64,000 bases of DNA from Bradyrhizobium sp. SZCCT0148 (GCF_018129985.1 NZ_JAFCKT010000008.1:62001-126000); one strand, 5' to 3'. Positions 16,744 to 25,543 are shown, numbered from the stretch's first letter. Notes: generated by a model not told the origin, from the letters alone. A program made the numbers and translations.

Positions 16744-17910
16744 TCAGAACAGGCTGAGCTGGTCGCCGTGCCGCTTCGGCCGGGCAAAATGATCGGTGGT
16801 CAGCTTGGAGCGCCGCTTGTTGAGACCGAGCCGTTCGCAAGCGATCTCGAAGCGGCGGCCGATGGTCCAGGCCATCGGTCCGGTGCCCTTCATCCGCTCA
16901 CCCCATTTCGCGTCGTAGTCGCGCCCGCCGCGCATGTCGCGGATCAGCGTGAAGACGTGGCGGTAGCGGTCCGGATAGTTCGCCATCAGCCATTCGCGGA
17001 AGAGATCACGCACCTCCAGCGGCAGCCGCAGCAGCACATAGGAGGCTTCCTTGACGCCGGCATGAGCGGCGGCATCGAGGATGCGCTCGATCTCTGAATC
17101 GTTCAGCGCGGGAATCACGGGCGCGACCATCACGGTGGTCGGGATGCCGGCCTCCGAGAGCTGCATCAGCGCTTCCAGCCGCTTCGGCGGCGTCGAGGCC
17201 CGCGGCTCCATCGTGCGCGCCAGCTTCGGATCGAGCGAGGTGACCGAGATCGCGACCTTGGCGAGGTTGCGCTTGGCCATGCGCGCGAGAATGTCGATGT
17301 CTCGCACCACCAGCGCCGATTTGGTCACGATGCCGACGGGATGGCCGGCACGCTCGAGAACCTCGAGGATGCCGCGCATGATCTTGCGCTCGCGCTCGAT
17401 CGGTTGATAGGGATCGGTGTTGGTGCCGATCGCGATCATCCGCGGCTCATAGCCGGTCGCGGCGAGCTCTTTCTCGAGCAGCGCCGGCGCGTCGGGCTTG
17501 ACGAACAGTTTTGACTCGAAGTCGAGCCCCGGAGACAGGCCGAGGTAGGCATGGGTCGGCCGCGCAAAACAATAAACACAACCGTGCTCGCAGCCGCGAT
17601 AGGGATTGATCGAACGGTCGAATCCGATATCGGGGCTGTCGTTGCGGGTGATCACCTTGCGTGAGGTGTCGACCCCGACGCTGGTCTTGAACGGCGGCAG
17701 CTCTTCCAGGCTGTGCCAGCCGTCGTCGAAGGCGACGCGGGCTTCGGCCTCATAGCGGCCGCTGGCATTGGACTGCGCGCCCCGCCCTCGCCTGCGCGCG
17801 CGGTCGATGGCAACGCCCAGTTCTGGAAAGTCAGAGTCCACACCCGCCGGCTCGGAGGGCGCCTTGACCGGCGGGTGCTTGAGAGCATGAGAGGATGCTG
17901 CTGGACTCAT
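16744..17910 (-). CDS. PA0069 family radical SAM protein
   Basis: About 388 residues. NPYRGCEHGCVYCFARPTHA contains the CxxxCxxC cluster motif that holds the SAM-binding [4Fe-4S] cluster; FESKLFVK and IGTNTDPYQPIERERKIMRG follow as in the SplB-like PA0069 group. Biological substrate is not established for this group. The start at 17910 (MSPAASSHALKHPPVK) is chosen over 17931. The first 60 residues are a low-complexity, basic leader ending RARRRGRGAQSNASGRYEAE. The VOC gene lies downstream. Confidence 0.88.
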   Translation of the reverse strand: MSPAASSHALKHPPVKAPSEPAGVDSDFPELGVAIDRARRRGRGAQSNASGRYEAEARVAFDDGWHSLEELPPFKTSVGVDTSRKVITRNDSPDIGFDRSINPYRGCEHGCVYCFARPTHAYLGLSPGLDFESKLFVKPDAPALLEKELAATGYEPRMIAIGTNTDPYQPIERERKIMRGILEVLERAGHPVGIVTKSALVVRDIDILARMAKRNLAKVAISVTSLDPKLARTMEPRASTPPKRLEALMQLSEAGIPTTVMVAPVIPALNDSEIERILDAAAHAGVKEASYVLLRLPLEVRDLFREWLMANYPDRYRHVFTLIRDMRGGRDYDAKWGERMKGTGPMAWTIGRRFEIACERLGLNKRRSKLTTDHFARPKRHGDQLSLF

Positions 17911-17964
17911 GAAGCCAAGATAGCATGGCATCGGAACAAATCAAGAACACAAACAAAAAATGGG

Positions 17965-17986
17965 AAAACAACCCCATGCACAGTAG
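17965..17986. repeat. 22-nt conserved intergenic motif, copy 1
   Basis: The string AAAACAACCCCATGCACA plus GTAG is identical over 22 bases to 62460-62481, 44 kb away. Here it lies upstream of the phosphoketolase gene and the radical SAM gene, in an AT-rich intergenic patch. No open frame or hairpin explains it. Flanking bases differ, although both copies are followed within 80 bp by a TTGACC-like string. Confidence 0.6.
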
Positions 17987-18122
17987 CCGCCCAAATTTCG
18001 GGCTCGGCCAGTTGACCTCACGCAACATGCCCGTCGCAATGATCTCGTTTGATGGCGGCCAGGGATCAATCGTCTCGGACCAATGTTGGTGACGATCGCC
18101 GGGGGTGAAGGTCAGCAGGAAC

Positions 18123-20537
18123 ATGACAAATCAAAAACAATCGGCCGCAGCTAGCAGCAACCTCGACCTCCTCGATCGCTACTGGCGCGCCGCGAACTAC
18201 CTCTCCGTCGGGCAAATCTATTTGCTCGACAATCCGCTGCTGCGCGAGCCCTTGCGCGCCGAGCACATCAAGCCGCGCTTGCTTGGCCATTGGGGCACAA
18301 CACCGGGCCTGAACTTCATCTACGCCCATCTCAACCGCGTCATCCGCGCACTCGATCTCAGCATGCTCTATGTCTGCGGCCCCGGCCATGGCGGGCCGGG
18401 CATGGTCGCCAACACCTATCTGGAAGGCAGTTACAGTGAGATCTATCCCGACATCTCGCGCGATACGGACGGATTGCGCAAGCTGTTCAGACAGTTCTCC
18501 TTCCCCGGCGGCATTCCGAGCCACGCAGCGCCGGAAACGCCGGGCTCGATCCACGAGGGCGGTGAGCTCGGCTACGCGCTGGTGCATGCCTATGGCGCGG
18601 CGCTGGACAATCCCGATTTGATCGTCGCCTGCGTCGTCGGCGACGGCGAGGCCGAGACCGGCCCGCTGGCTGCGTCCTGGCACTCCAACAAGTTCCTCAA
18701 CCCCGCCCATGACGGCGCAGTGCTGCCGATCCTGCATCTCAACGGCTACAAGATCGCCAATCCAACCGTGCTCGGGCGGATGCCCGACAGCGAAATCCGC
18801 GATCTGTTCCGCGGGTTGGGCCACGAGCCGCTTTTCGTCGAGGGCGACGATCCCAAATTGATGCACCAGGCGATGGCCGATGCCCTCGATGTCGCACTCG
18901 CCAGCATCCGCTCGATTCAGCAGCACGCCCGAGACGGCCGCAACAACGTCGCGCGGCCGCGCTGGCCGATGATCGTGTTGCGCAGCCCGAAAGGCTGGAC
19001 CGGCCCGAAGGAAGTCGACGGCAAGAAGGTCGAGGGTTTTTGGCGCGCGCATCAGGTTCCCGTTGCGGGCTGCCGCGAAAATCCGGCGCATCTCAAAATT
19101 CTCGAAGACTGGATGCGCAGCTACGAGCCCGAAAGGCTGTTCGACGAGAGCGGCGCGCTCATTCCAGAACTTCAGGCACTCGCGCCCCAAGGTGTCAGGC
19201 GCATGGGCGCCAATCCGCACGCCAATGGCGGGCTGCTGAAGAAGGAGCTGAAGCTGCCGGACTTCCGCAGCTTCGCCATCGAGGTTCATCAGCCCGGCGG
19301 CACTATTGGGGAAGCGACGCGCGAGCTCGGCAAATTCCTGCGCGACGTCATTCGCCTCAACGCAAAGGAGCGCAACTTCCGCATCGTGGGCCCTGACGAA
19401 ACCGCGTCAAACCGGCTGGATGCGGTGTTCGATGAGACCGAGCGGGTCTGGATGGAACCCATCGAGTGTTACGATGTCCATCTGGCGCAAGACGGCCGTG
19501 TCATGGAAGTCTTGAGCGAGCATCTCTGCCAGGGCTGGCTCGAAGGCTACCTGCTCACCGGCCGCCACGGTTTCTTCTCCTGCTACGAGGCCTTCATCCA
19601 CATCGTGGATTCCATGTTCAACCAGCACGCCAAATGGCTGAAGGTGACGCGGCACCTGCCGTGGCGACGGCCGATCGCCTCGCTCAATTATTTGCTGACC
19701 TCTCATGTCTGGCGCCAGGACCACAACGGCTTCAGCCATCAGGATCCGGGCTTCGTCGATCTCGTCGCCAACAAGAAGGCCGATATCGTCCGTATCTACT
19801 TCCCGCCGGATGCCAACACCCTGCTGTGGATCGCCGACCACTGCCTGCGCACCTATGACCGCATCAACGTCATCGTCGCCGGCAAGCAGCCGGCGCCGCA
19901 ATGGTTGTCGATTCAGGACGCGGCCACCCACTGCGATGCCGGCATCGGCATCTGGACTTGGGCCGGAACGGAGGATGGGAAGGGCGAGCCCGACGTGGTG
20001 ATGGCCTGCGCTGGCGACGTACCGACGCTTGAAACGCTCGCCGCCGTCGACCTGTTGAGGAAGGCGCTGCCGGAGCTGAAGATCCGCGTCGTCAACATCG
20101 TCGATCTCATGACCCTGCAGCCGAAAGACCAACATCCTCACGGGCTCTCGGATCGCGACTTCGACAACCTGTTCACGACGGACAAGCCCGTCATCTTTGC
20201 CTATCACGGCTATCCGCACCTGATCCACCGGTTGACCTACAACCGCACCAACCACTCCGGCATGCATGTGCGCGGCTTCATCGAGGAAGGCACCACGACG
20301 ACGCCGTTCGACATGGTCGTGCTCAACGAGCTCGACCGCTACCATCTCGCGATCGAGGCGATCGAACGCGTGCCGGGTCTTGCGACCAAGGCCGCGCAGG
20401 TGAAGCAGCAGTTCCGCGACAAGCTGATCGCGCATTCACACTATGTGCGCGAATACGGGGAGGACATGCCCGAGATCCGCGACTGGGTCTGGCCCAACAG
20501 CTCCGGCGGGGATACCCCGACCGAGGCCGGCGACTAG
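18123..20537 (+). CDS. xfp: xylulose-5-phosphate/fructose-6-phosphate phosphoketolase
   Basis: An 804-residue thiamine-diphosphate enzyme. Seen motifs: GHWGTTPGLNFIYAHLNR, YVCGPGHGGPGMVANTYLEG, and the TPP/Mg site GDGEAETGPLAASWHSNKF. It splits xylulose-5-P (or fructose-6-P) with phosphate into acetyl-phosphate plus glyceraldehyde-3-P (or erythrose-4-P). The frame opens with GTG at 18105, but ATG 18123 after AGCAGGA is preferred. The acetate kinase gene begins two bases after the stop, so acetyl-phosphate is turned into acetate and ATP by the neighbour; no phosphotransacetylase gene is adjacent. Length is normal for the family. Confidence 0.95.
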   Translation: MTNQKQSAAASSNLDLLDRYWRAANYLSVGQIYLLDNPLLREPLRAEHIKPRLLGHWGTTPGLNFIYAHLNRVIRALDLSMLYVCGPGHGGPGMVANTYLEGSYSEIYPDISRDTDGLRKLFRQFSFPGGIPSHAAPETPGSIHEGGELGYALVHAYGAALDNPDLIVACVVGDGEAETGPLAASWHSNKFLNPAHDGAVLPILHLNGYKIANPTVLGRMPDSEIRDLFRGLGHEPLFVEGDDPKLMHQAMADALDVALASIRSIQQHARDGRNNVARPRWPMIVLRSPKGWTGPKEVDGKKVEGFWRAHQVPVAGCRENPAHLKILEDWMRSYEPERLFDESGALIPELQALAPQGVRRMGANPHANGGLLKKELKLPDFRSFAIEVHQPGGTIGEATRELGKFLRDVIRLNAKERNFRIVGPDETASNRLDAVFDETERVWMEPIECYDVHLAQDGRVMEVLSEHLCQGWLEGYLLTGRHGFFSCYEAFIHIVDSMFNQHAKWLKVTRHLPWRRPIASLNYLLTSHVWRQDHNGFSHQDPGFVDLVANKKADIVRIYFPPDANTLLWIADHCLRTYDRINVIVAGKQPAPQWLSIQDAATHCDAGIGIWTWAGTEDGKGEPDVVMACAGDVPTLETLAAVDLLRKALPELKIRVVNIVDLMTLQPKDQHPHGLSDRDFDNLFTTDKPVIFAYHGYPHLIHRLTYNRTNHSGMHVRGFIEEGTTTTPFDMVVLNELDRYHLAIEAIERVPGLATKAAQVKQQFRDKLIAHSHYVREYGEDMPEIRDWVWPNSSGGDTPTEAGD

Positions 20538-20539
20538 CC

Positions 20540-21724
20540 ATGCCGGACATGGTCCTCGTCCTCAACGCGGGCTCGTCGAGCATCAAGTTCGGCCTGTTCG
20601 ACGTCGCGGCGGCCGAGCCCAGCCTGCTCTGCAAGGGCCTGCTCGACGAGCACGAGGCAAAACCCCGGCTCGTGGTGAGGAGCCCGACAGGCGAAGATCT
20701 GTTCGAGACACGGAGAGAGGCGCCGGATGCGGATGGCGGCCATCTGTTTGCCGATGTGCTCGCCTTCATCCAGGAGCGTTACGGCGGACACCGTCTGCAA
20801 GCCGTCGGGCATCGCATCGTTCACGGTGGGCCGGACTACTTGGGCCCGGTCGCACTGACCGAGGACGTCATCGCGAAGCTGGCGGCATTGACGCCGCTGG
20901 CTCCTCTGCACCAGCCGCGCTGCCTCGCGCCAATTCACGCACTCGCGGCGCTTCGACCTGGGCTGACGCAGATCGCGTGCTTCGATACCGCGTTCCACCA
21001 CGGTCTGACGCCGCCCGCGAGTCGCTTCGCCATGCCCAGGCGCTTCGAGGAACGCGGCGTCCGACGCTACGGATTTCACGGCCTCTCCTTCGAATATGTC
21101 GCAGGCCGCCTCGCCGGGATTGCGCCGGAGCTCGCCGCCAAGCGCGTCGTCATCGCGCATCTCGGCAACGGCGCCAGCCTGTGCGCGTTGCGCAACGGAA
21201 GCAGCGTCGACACCACCATGGGACTGACGCCGCTCGACGGCCTCGTGATGGGCACACGCTGCGGCACGATCGATCCCGGCGTGCTGCTCTATCTGCAACA
21301 GCACGAGAAGATGTCGCTCGAAGATATCCAGCACCTGCTCTATCACGAGTCCGGCCTGCTCGGCGTCTCGGGCATCTCCGCGGACATGCGCGCGCTGCTC
21401 GCGAGCAACGAGATTGCGGCACGAGAGGCGGTCGATCTCTTCACGTTCCGCGCGGCGCAGCAGGTCGCGATGATGGCGACGACGCTTGGTGGACTCGACT
21501 GTCTGGTTTTCACCGGCGGCATCGGGGAGCATGCCAAGGAAATCCGCAGCGCAATCAGCGAGCGTCTTGACTGGATGGGCGTACGCATCGATGCCGCGGC
21601 GAATGACGAAGCGCGCGAGCGGATCAGCGGCGACGACAGTGCGGTGGAGGTGTTCGCCATTCCGACGAACGAGGAGCTGACGATCGCGCGCCACTGCAGA
21701 TCGGTGCTGCGAACGACAGCTTGA
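20540..21724 (+). CDS. ackA: acetate kinase
   Basis: A 394-residue ASKHA-fold kinase. VLNAGSSSIKFGLFD is the phosphate-binding N-terminus, GHRIVHGGPDY and CFDTAFHHGLTP hold active-site His and Asp/Phe residues, and GTRCGTIDPGVLLYL and FTGGIGEHAKEIR are the family signatures. It makes ATP and acetate from acetyl-phosphate and ADP, or the reverse. Two bases separate it from xfp, which produces its substrate, so the operon forms a short ATP-yielding branch from pentose phosphates. The stop is followed by a decayed family D repeat. Confidence 0.96.
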   Translation: MPDMVLVLNAGSSSIKFGLFDVAAAEPSLLCKGLLDEHEAKPRLVVRSPTGEDLFETRREAPDADGGHLFADVLAFIQERYGGHRLQAVGHRIVHGGPDYLGPVALTEDVIAKLAALTPLAPLHQPRCLAPIHALAALRPGLTQIACFDTAFHHGLTPPASRFAMPRRFEERGVRRYGFHGLSFEYVAGRLAGIAPELAAKRVVIAHLGNGASLCALRNGSSVDTTMGLTPLDGLVMGTRCGTIDPGVLLYLQQHEKMSLEDIQHLLYHESGLLGVSGISADMRALLASNEIAAREAVDLFTFRAAQQVAMMATTLGGLDCLVFTGGIGEHAKEIRSAISERLDWMGVRIDAAANDEARERISGDDSAVEVFAIPTNEELTIARHCRSVLRTTA

Positions 21725-21727
21725 TAT

Positions 21728-21813
21728 CGTAGGTACAAAGGCTCGCCAAGCGCCGCGCCCACAGTCTCTCTCCGTCGCAACGGGTCGCACTCTTCGCTTT
21801 GCCCAACCTACGT
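21728..21813. repeat. dispersed palindromic element, family D copy 2 (decayed)
   Basis: The stretch begins cgtaggtacaaaggctcgcc and ends cttcgctttgcccaacctac, an imperfect inverted repeat whose arms resemble 7720-7806. It lies between the convergent ackA and RMD1-family genes. Confidence 0.45.
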
Positions 21814-21857
21814 CACTCGCGGAGCTGCGAGGCACAACCCTGCGCCGAAAAAAGCGC

Positions 21858-22697
21858 TCAATGAGATCCGGTCAAAATCTGAAAACACCCGATCGCGACC
21901 TCGATCACGATCAGAACCACCACCGCGATTTCGAGGCGGAGCGAGCGCTGGGTGTCGATGATGTCGGTCAGCGCATTCGCGGTCTCCGACACGGCGGTGA
22001 GTTTGCGCTCGAGCGTGTCGAGACGCTCTTTGAGCTCGTACTCGTCCTCGAGGCGCGAATAGAGCCGGTCGAGCTCGGGCTTCTCCCAGAGCACGTCAGG
22101 CTTCTCCGCGATCGCGACGCGGCCGGCGACGCGCTGTTGCACCAGCAGTGCATTGCCGATCAGTTGCAGGATGGCCTTGCGACGGCGCGGCGTGCGGCCG
22201 TGCTCGGCGAGTTCGCGCGCAAACGGCTCGATCACGTCGAAGACCGCGGCGACGCGGCGCTCGTCGCGCGCCAGCGACGTACTCTTGGCGAGCGCATCCG
22301 CAACCAGCAACAGCCGGTCGTCGGAGAATTTGGCGAGACAGATCGGCCCGCCCGGCTGGATCGCCTCAGTGTTTTCATCCTTGCAGAGCTGTGCCTGCGC
22401 GATCTCTTCCTCATAGGGGCTGAGCTCGCCGATCACCCGCGGCTTCAGCGTGTCGATCAGCACTTTCTCCTCGGACGGAAGCAGACCGATCAGCACCACC
22501 ACGCCGTAGCGGAAGACTACGGCAAGACCGGCATGGACGCGGAAGGCGGCGGGCGACGACGAGACCAGCGTGCCGATCTCGAGGCCCGAGGCGTTGATGC
22601 GGTCGCCCAGCATCAACGCGCGGATTCGCAAGGTCGGCGCAGCCTCCGGCTTCGGGGACGTCGACGCCGCGCCAATCGCAAGTTGATCGGCGTTCAC
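21858..22697 (-). CDS. RMD1/DUF155 family membrane protein
   Basis: A 279-residue protein. The middle holds FRYGVVVLIGLLPSEEKVLI, the C-terminal half contains the family block RLEDEYELKERLDTLERKL, a coiled coil, and a terminal membrane helix RLEIAVVVLIVIEVAIGCFQ. This is the RMD1/Sif2 (DUF155) family, linked in yeast to mitochondrial meiotic division; the bacterial role is unknown. The C-terminal helix should anchor it in the inner membrane with the rest in the cytoplasm. The minus strand before ATG 22697 reads GGAGGCCTCCTGTGAACG, giving a strong ribosome binding site within a small palindrome. Confidence 0.82.
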   Translation of the reverse strand: MNADQLAIGAASTSPKPEAAPTLRIRALMLGDRINASGLEIGTLVSSSPAAFRVHAGLAVVFRYGVVVLIGLLPSEEKVLIDTLKPRVIGELSPYEEEIAQAQLCKDENTEAIQPGGPICLAKFSDDRLLLVADALAKSTSLARDERRVAAVFDVIEPFARELAEHGRTPRRRKAILQLIGNALLVQQRVAGRVAIAEKPDVLWEKPELDRLYSRLEDEYELKERLDTLERKLTAVSETANALTDIIDTQRSLRLEIAVVVLIVIEVAIGCFQILTGSH

Positions 22698-23020
22698 AGG
22701 AGGCCTCCGTGAGGACCAAAGTCACACATTTGCAGTTCAAACCTTTCTTGCCGGGCGCACCCTCCTTGCCGGAGAAAACAATCCACGCCGCGCAACGTCA
22801 CCGTGAAGCTGCCGGCTAACACTCTCCAGACGAGCTTGTGCCGAAACAATCGGCAATATTACCAACCCGCGCGTGACACATTTGGCTGCGATGACTGGCT
22901 GAAGTTTACCATCGCACGCCGGGGCGCCGCCGGAAAGTTGCACTCGGCAACGCCAAGTGTTTATGACAACATCATAGCAAGCTACGCTTCTCCCGAAGTG
23001 CGGACATTGAAGCCTCAATC
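22698..23020. other. intergenic region between divergent genes, candidate promoter
   Basis: The 323 bp gap separates RMD1 (minus) from the glycosyltransferase-like gene (plus). A sigma70-like pair TTGCAC (22938-22943) and TATGAC (22962-22967), spacer 18 bp, could drive the plus gene. No repeat, RNA gene or further open frame was convincing. Confidence 0.35.
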
Positions 23021-23596
23021 ATGCTGAGCGTCATCATTCCGACCGAAGGCGTCGAGCAGACCGCGGTGGCGACGTTGGCCGCGCTGGTCCCCGGGGCCGC
23101 CGCCGGGATCATCCGGGAGGTGCTTCTGGTCGACGGCACCCGCAACGGCGTCATCGAGCGGGTTGCCGACGTCGCAGGCTGCCGTTTCGTCGGCTTCGAG
23201 GGATCCTCGCAAGGCGCCGCGCTCGCGGCCGGCGCCCTTCAGGCCCGCTCGCCATGGCTGATGTTCCTGCCTGCGGGCGCTGTGCTCGAAACCGGCTGGA
23301 TCGAGGAAACCACCCAATTCATCCAGGCCGTCGCGAATAGCGGACGCGACCGTGCGGCGGTGTTCCGCTATGCGCGCTCGCCTTACGCCGATACCGGATT
23401 GCGCGACATCGTCCGGGCCGTGGTGCGCGGGCTGATCGGGCCTTTTGGCGATCAGGGTCTTTTGATTGCGCGTGATCATTACGACCGCATCGGCGGCTAC
23501 CCGCCGCAGGCCCGCCACTCCGAGGCGCGGCTGCTGCGGCGGCTCGGCCGCTCCTCCCGGACCATGCTGCGAAGCCGGATCGTCATGGTCGCCTGA
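23021..23596 (+). CDS. short family-2 glycosyltransferase-like protein
   Basis: A 191-residue protein starting MLSVIIPTEGVEQTAVATLA, the GT2 nucleotide-sugar-binding opening, then EVLLVDGTRNGVIERVADVA and the SSQGAALAAGALQARSPWLM segment that aligns with the GT2 donor region. The usual DxD is replaced by LPAGAVLE, so metal binding and activity are uncertain. It resembles the short TIGR04283-like transferases. No partner gene is adjacent; MarR-GNAT follows after 62 bp, with an operator-like palindrome between. Confidence 0.65.
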   Translation: MLSVIIPTEGVEQTAVATLAALVPGAAAGIIREVLLVDGTRNGVIERVADVAGCRFVGFEGSSQGAALAAGALQARSPWLMFLPAGAVLETGWIEETTQFIQAVANSGRDRAAVFRYARSPYADTGLRDIVRAVVRGLIGPFGDQGLLIARDHYDRIGGYPPQARHSEARLLRRLGRSSRTMLRSRIVMVA

Positions 23597-23608
23597 ACCA
23601 TCTCATAC

Positions 23609-23642
23609 TTGCCAAAGTCAAACAATTAATTGACAATGGCAA
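23609..23642. promoter_or_regulatory. operator-like inverted repeat before MarR-GNAT gene
   Basis: TTGCCAAAGTCAA (23609-23621) and TTGACAATGGCAA (23630-23642) are inverted repeats matching at 11 of 13 positions with an 8 bp spacer, ending 16 bp before the ATG at 23659. Size and place fit a MarR dimer operator, suggesting autoregulation. Confidence 0.55.
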
Positions 23643-23658
23643 ATATCGAGGTGCCCTC

Positions 23659-24618
23659 ATGCCATCAAGCCCTTCCGCATCAGCCAAGGCGACCGAACAG
23701 GTCGCCGACGACCGCGTCGCAGCGGTCCGCGCCTTCAACCGCTTTTATACCCGCAAGCTCGGTGTGCTCGACCAGCATCTGGGAAAGAGCCCGTTTTCGC
23801 TCAGCGAGGCCCGCGTGCTCTATGAACTCGCGCATCGCGACGAGCTGGCGGCGAAACAGATCGGAAACGAGCTTGGCCTCGACCCCGGTTATCTCAGCCG
23901 CATCGTGCAAGGTTTCGAGGAAAAAGGGCTGATCACGCGAAAGCCCCTGCCCGCAGACCGCAGGCAATACCAGCTCAACCTCACCGCCAAGGGCCGCCAG
24001 ACCTACGCCAAGCTGAACCTGAGCTCGCAAAACGAGGTCGCCGCAATGCTGGCTCAGCTTTCGGCCGAGGATGCAACGCGGCTGACGCAGGCGATGGCGA
24101 CCATCGAGGCCGTGCTGGAGCAACGTCGAACCCAGCCCGCAGCTGTCATGCTGCGCAGCCATCGCGTCGGCGACATGGGCTGGGTCATCTCCAAGCAGGC
24201 CGCCGCCTATGCCGCGGACTACAATTGGGACATCAGTTACGAGGCGCTGGTCGCCGAGATCTGCGCGCAGTTCATCAAGAACTACGACTCCGCGCGCGAA
24301 CACTGCTGGATCGCGGAAGTGGGTGGCGAGCCGGTCGGTTCGGTCTTCCTGGTCAAGGCCACCAACGAAATCGCCAAGCTACGCCTGCTGCAGGTGGAGA
24401 AGAAAGCGCGGGGCCTTGGTGTCGGCCGGGCCCTGGTCGAACGATGTATCCAGGGCGCCCGCGAGCGGGGCTACAGCAGGATGACGCTGTGGACGCAGAG
24501 CATCCTGGTTGCCGCACGCGGCATCTATCAAAGTGCCGGCTTCAAGCTCGTCGCCACCGAGCCGCATCACAGCTTTGGGCAGGATCTGATCGGCGAGACC
24601 TGGGAGCGTGATCTCTGA
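23659..24618 (+). CDS. MarR regulator fused to GNAT acetyltransferase
   Basis: A 319-residue two-domain protein. Residues ~20-155 form a MarR winged helix: LSEARVLYELAHRDELAAKQ, the recognition helix GLDPGYLSRIVQGFEEKGLI and the wing ADRRQYQLNLTAKGR. Residues ~165-319 are a GNAT domain with the acetyl-CoA loop ARGLGVGRALVERC and the tail SAGFKLVATEPHHSFGQDL. Such fusions are known in many proteobacteria, where a small-molecule ligand or its acetylation may tie regulation to catalysis; the substrate is unknown. The palindrome just upstream supports autoregulation. It is transcribed alone. Confidence 0.88.
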   Translation: MPSSPSASAKATEQVADDRVAAVRAFNRFYTRKLGVLDQHLGKSPFSLSEARVLYELAHRDELAAKQIGNELGLDPGYLSRIVQGFEEKGLITRKPLPADRRQYQLNLTAKGRQTYAKLNLSSQNEVAAMLAQLSAEDATRLTQAMATIEAVLEQRRTQPAAVMLRSHRVGDMGWVISKQAAAYAADYNWDISYEALVAEICAQFIKNYDSAREHCWIAEVGGEPVGSVFLVKATNEIAKLRLLQVEKKARGLGVGRALVERCIQGARERGYSRMTLWTQSILVAARGIYQSAGFKLVATEPHHSFGQDLIGETWERDL

Positions 24619-24734
24619 TCTCGCTGCGAACGCGATGCGCATGAATGCGCCCTTTGGAGGAAGAGGGCAGCTCCGCTGGTAGACAGACGCTCACTTGGAT
24701 GAACGGGATGTCTTCGCGCATTTTGTACCGAGAC

Positions 24735-24815
24735 ACACCCCTCATCCGGCGCTTCGCGCCACTATCTTCCACATCCGCCTTCGCCAAGGCTTCGGCGGAC
24801 ACGAGGGGAGAAGCG
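24735..24815. repeat. dispersed palindromic element, family E
   Basis: The stretch acacccctcatccggcgctt ... cacgaggggagaagcg carries an inverted core gcttcgcgcc and the pair cttcgcc/ggcttcggcgg. Similar ctcatccggcgc strings are common intergenic elements in rhizobia (general knowledge). One copy was found here, between the MarR-GNAT and moaB genes. Confidence 0.4.
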
Positions 24816-24827
24816 AAGTCAGCGCAC

Positions 24828-25391
24828 TCACGCCGTCGCGCCCTGAGCCTTTGGTCGGCGCAGATGCTCATCCAGGCGCGGCATGATCTCGACGAAATTG
24901 CAGGGACGCGTGCGGTAGTCGAGCTGAGCGGCCAAAATACCGTCCCAGCCGTCGCGGCAGGCGCCGGGGGAGCCCGGGAAGCAGAAGATGTAGGTCGCGC
25001 CCGCGACGCCGGCGGTGGCGCGGCTCTGGATCGTCGAGGTCCCGATCTTGGCGTGGCTCAGCATGTGGAAGGCGATCGAGAAGCCGTCCATTCGCTTTTC
25101 GAACAACGGCTCGATCGCCTCCGGTGTAACGTCGCGCCCGGTAAAGCCGGTGCCGCCGGTGGTGATGACGACGTCGATGCCACTATCTGCGATCCAGCGG
25201 CGAACAATGGCGCGGATCGCCTCCACATCGTCGGTGACGATCTCGCGCGCGGCGAGATGATGACCAGCCGCGGTGAGGCGGTCGGCAAGCGTCTGGCCCG
25301 ACTTGTCGTCCGCGAGCGCGCGCGTGTCTGACACGGTGAGCACCGCGATGTTGAGCGGGATGAACTGCTTGGTTTCGTCGATGGAGGCCAT
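24828..25391 (-). CDS. moaB: molybdenum cofactor biosynthesis protein B
   Basis: A 187-residue MoaB/MogA-fold protein. NIAVLTVSDTRALADDKSG is the N-terminal signature, DVVITTGGTGFTGRDVTPEA is the pterin/AMP-binding block, and IFCFPGSPGACRDGWDGILA completes the fold. The family adenylylates molybdopterin before molybdenum insertion (MogA role) or is of unclear role (E. coli MoaB). The length (187) is usual for alphaproteobacterial MoaB. It is flanked by family E and family C repeats and has no other moa gene next to it. Confidence 0.92.
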   Translation of the reverse strand: MASIDETKQFIPLNIAVLTVSDTRALADDKSGQTLADRLTAAGHHLAAREIVTDDVEAIRAIVRRWIADSGIDVVITTGGTGFTGRDVTPEAIEPLFEKRMDGFSIAFHMLSHAKIGTSTIQSRATAGVAGATYIFCFPGSPGACRDGWDGILAAQLDYRTRPCNFVEIMPRLDEHLRRPKAQGATA

Positions 25392-25404
25392 TGCTCATTC
25401 CTCT

Positions 25405-25535
25405 CGTGTCCCGGACGCGCCGCAGCGTGAAACGCTGCTGCGCAGGGCCGGGAGCCACTTCCCAACTGACTGGGCCGGCAAGGTGTGCCCCGGCTCTGCA
25501 GCGCAAAGAGCGCTGCGCTGCGTCCGGAGCACGCG
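25405..25535. repeat. dispersed palindromic element, family C copy 2
   Basis: From gtcccggacgcgccgcagcg, gaaacgctgctgcgcagggcc to ccccggctctgcagcg and gcgctgcgctgcgtccggag. It matches the 5204-5336 copy in its arms and differs in the loop (here cttcccaactgactgggccg). It lies between moaB and the YpfJ-like gene, both on the minus strand. Confidence 0.7.
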
Positions 25536-25543
25536 CATCTCCG

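Noticed and set aside
18049..18069. TTGAT and ATCAA half sites upstream of xfp, like a FixK/FNR box
   Set aside because: The spacer is 11 bases rather than the 4 required for such a box, so the match is not meaningful.
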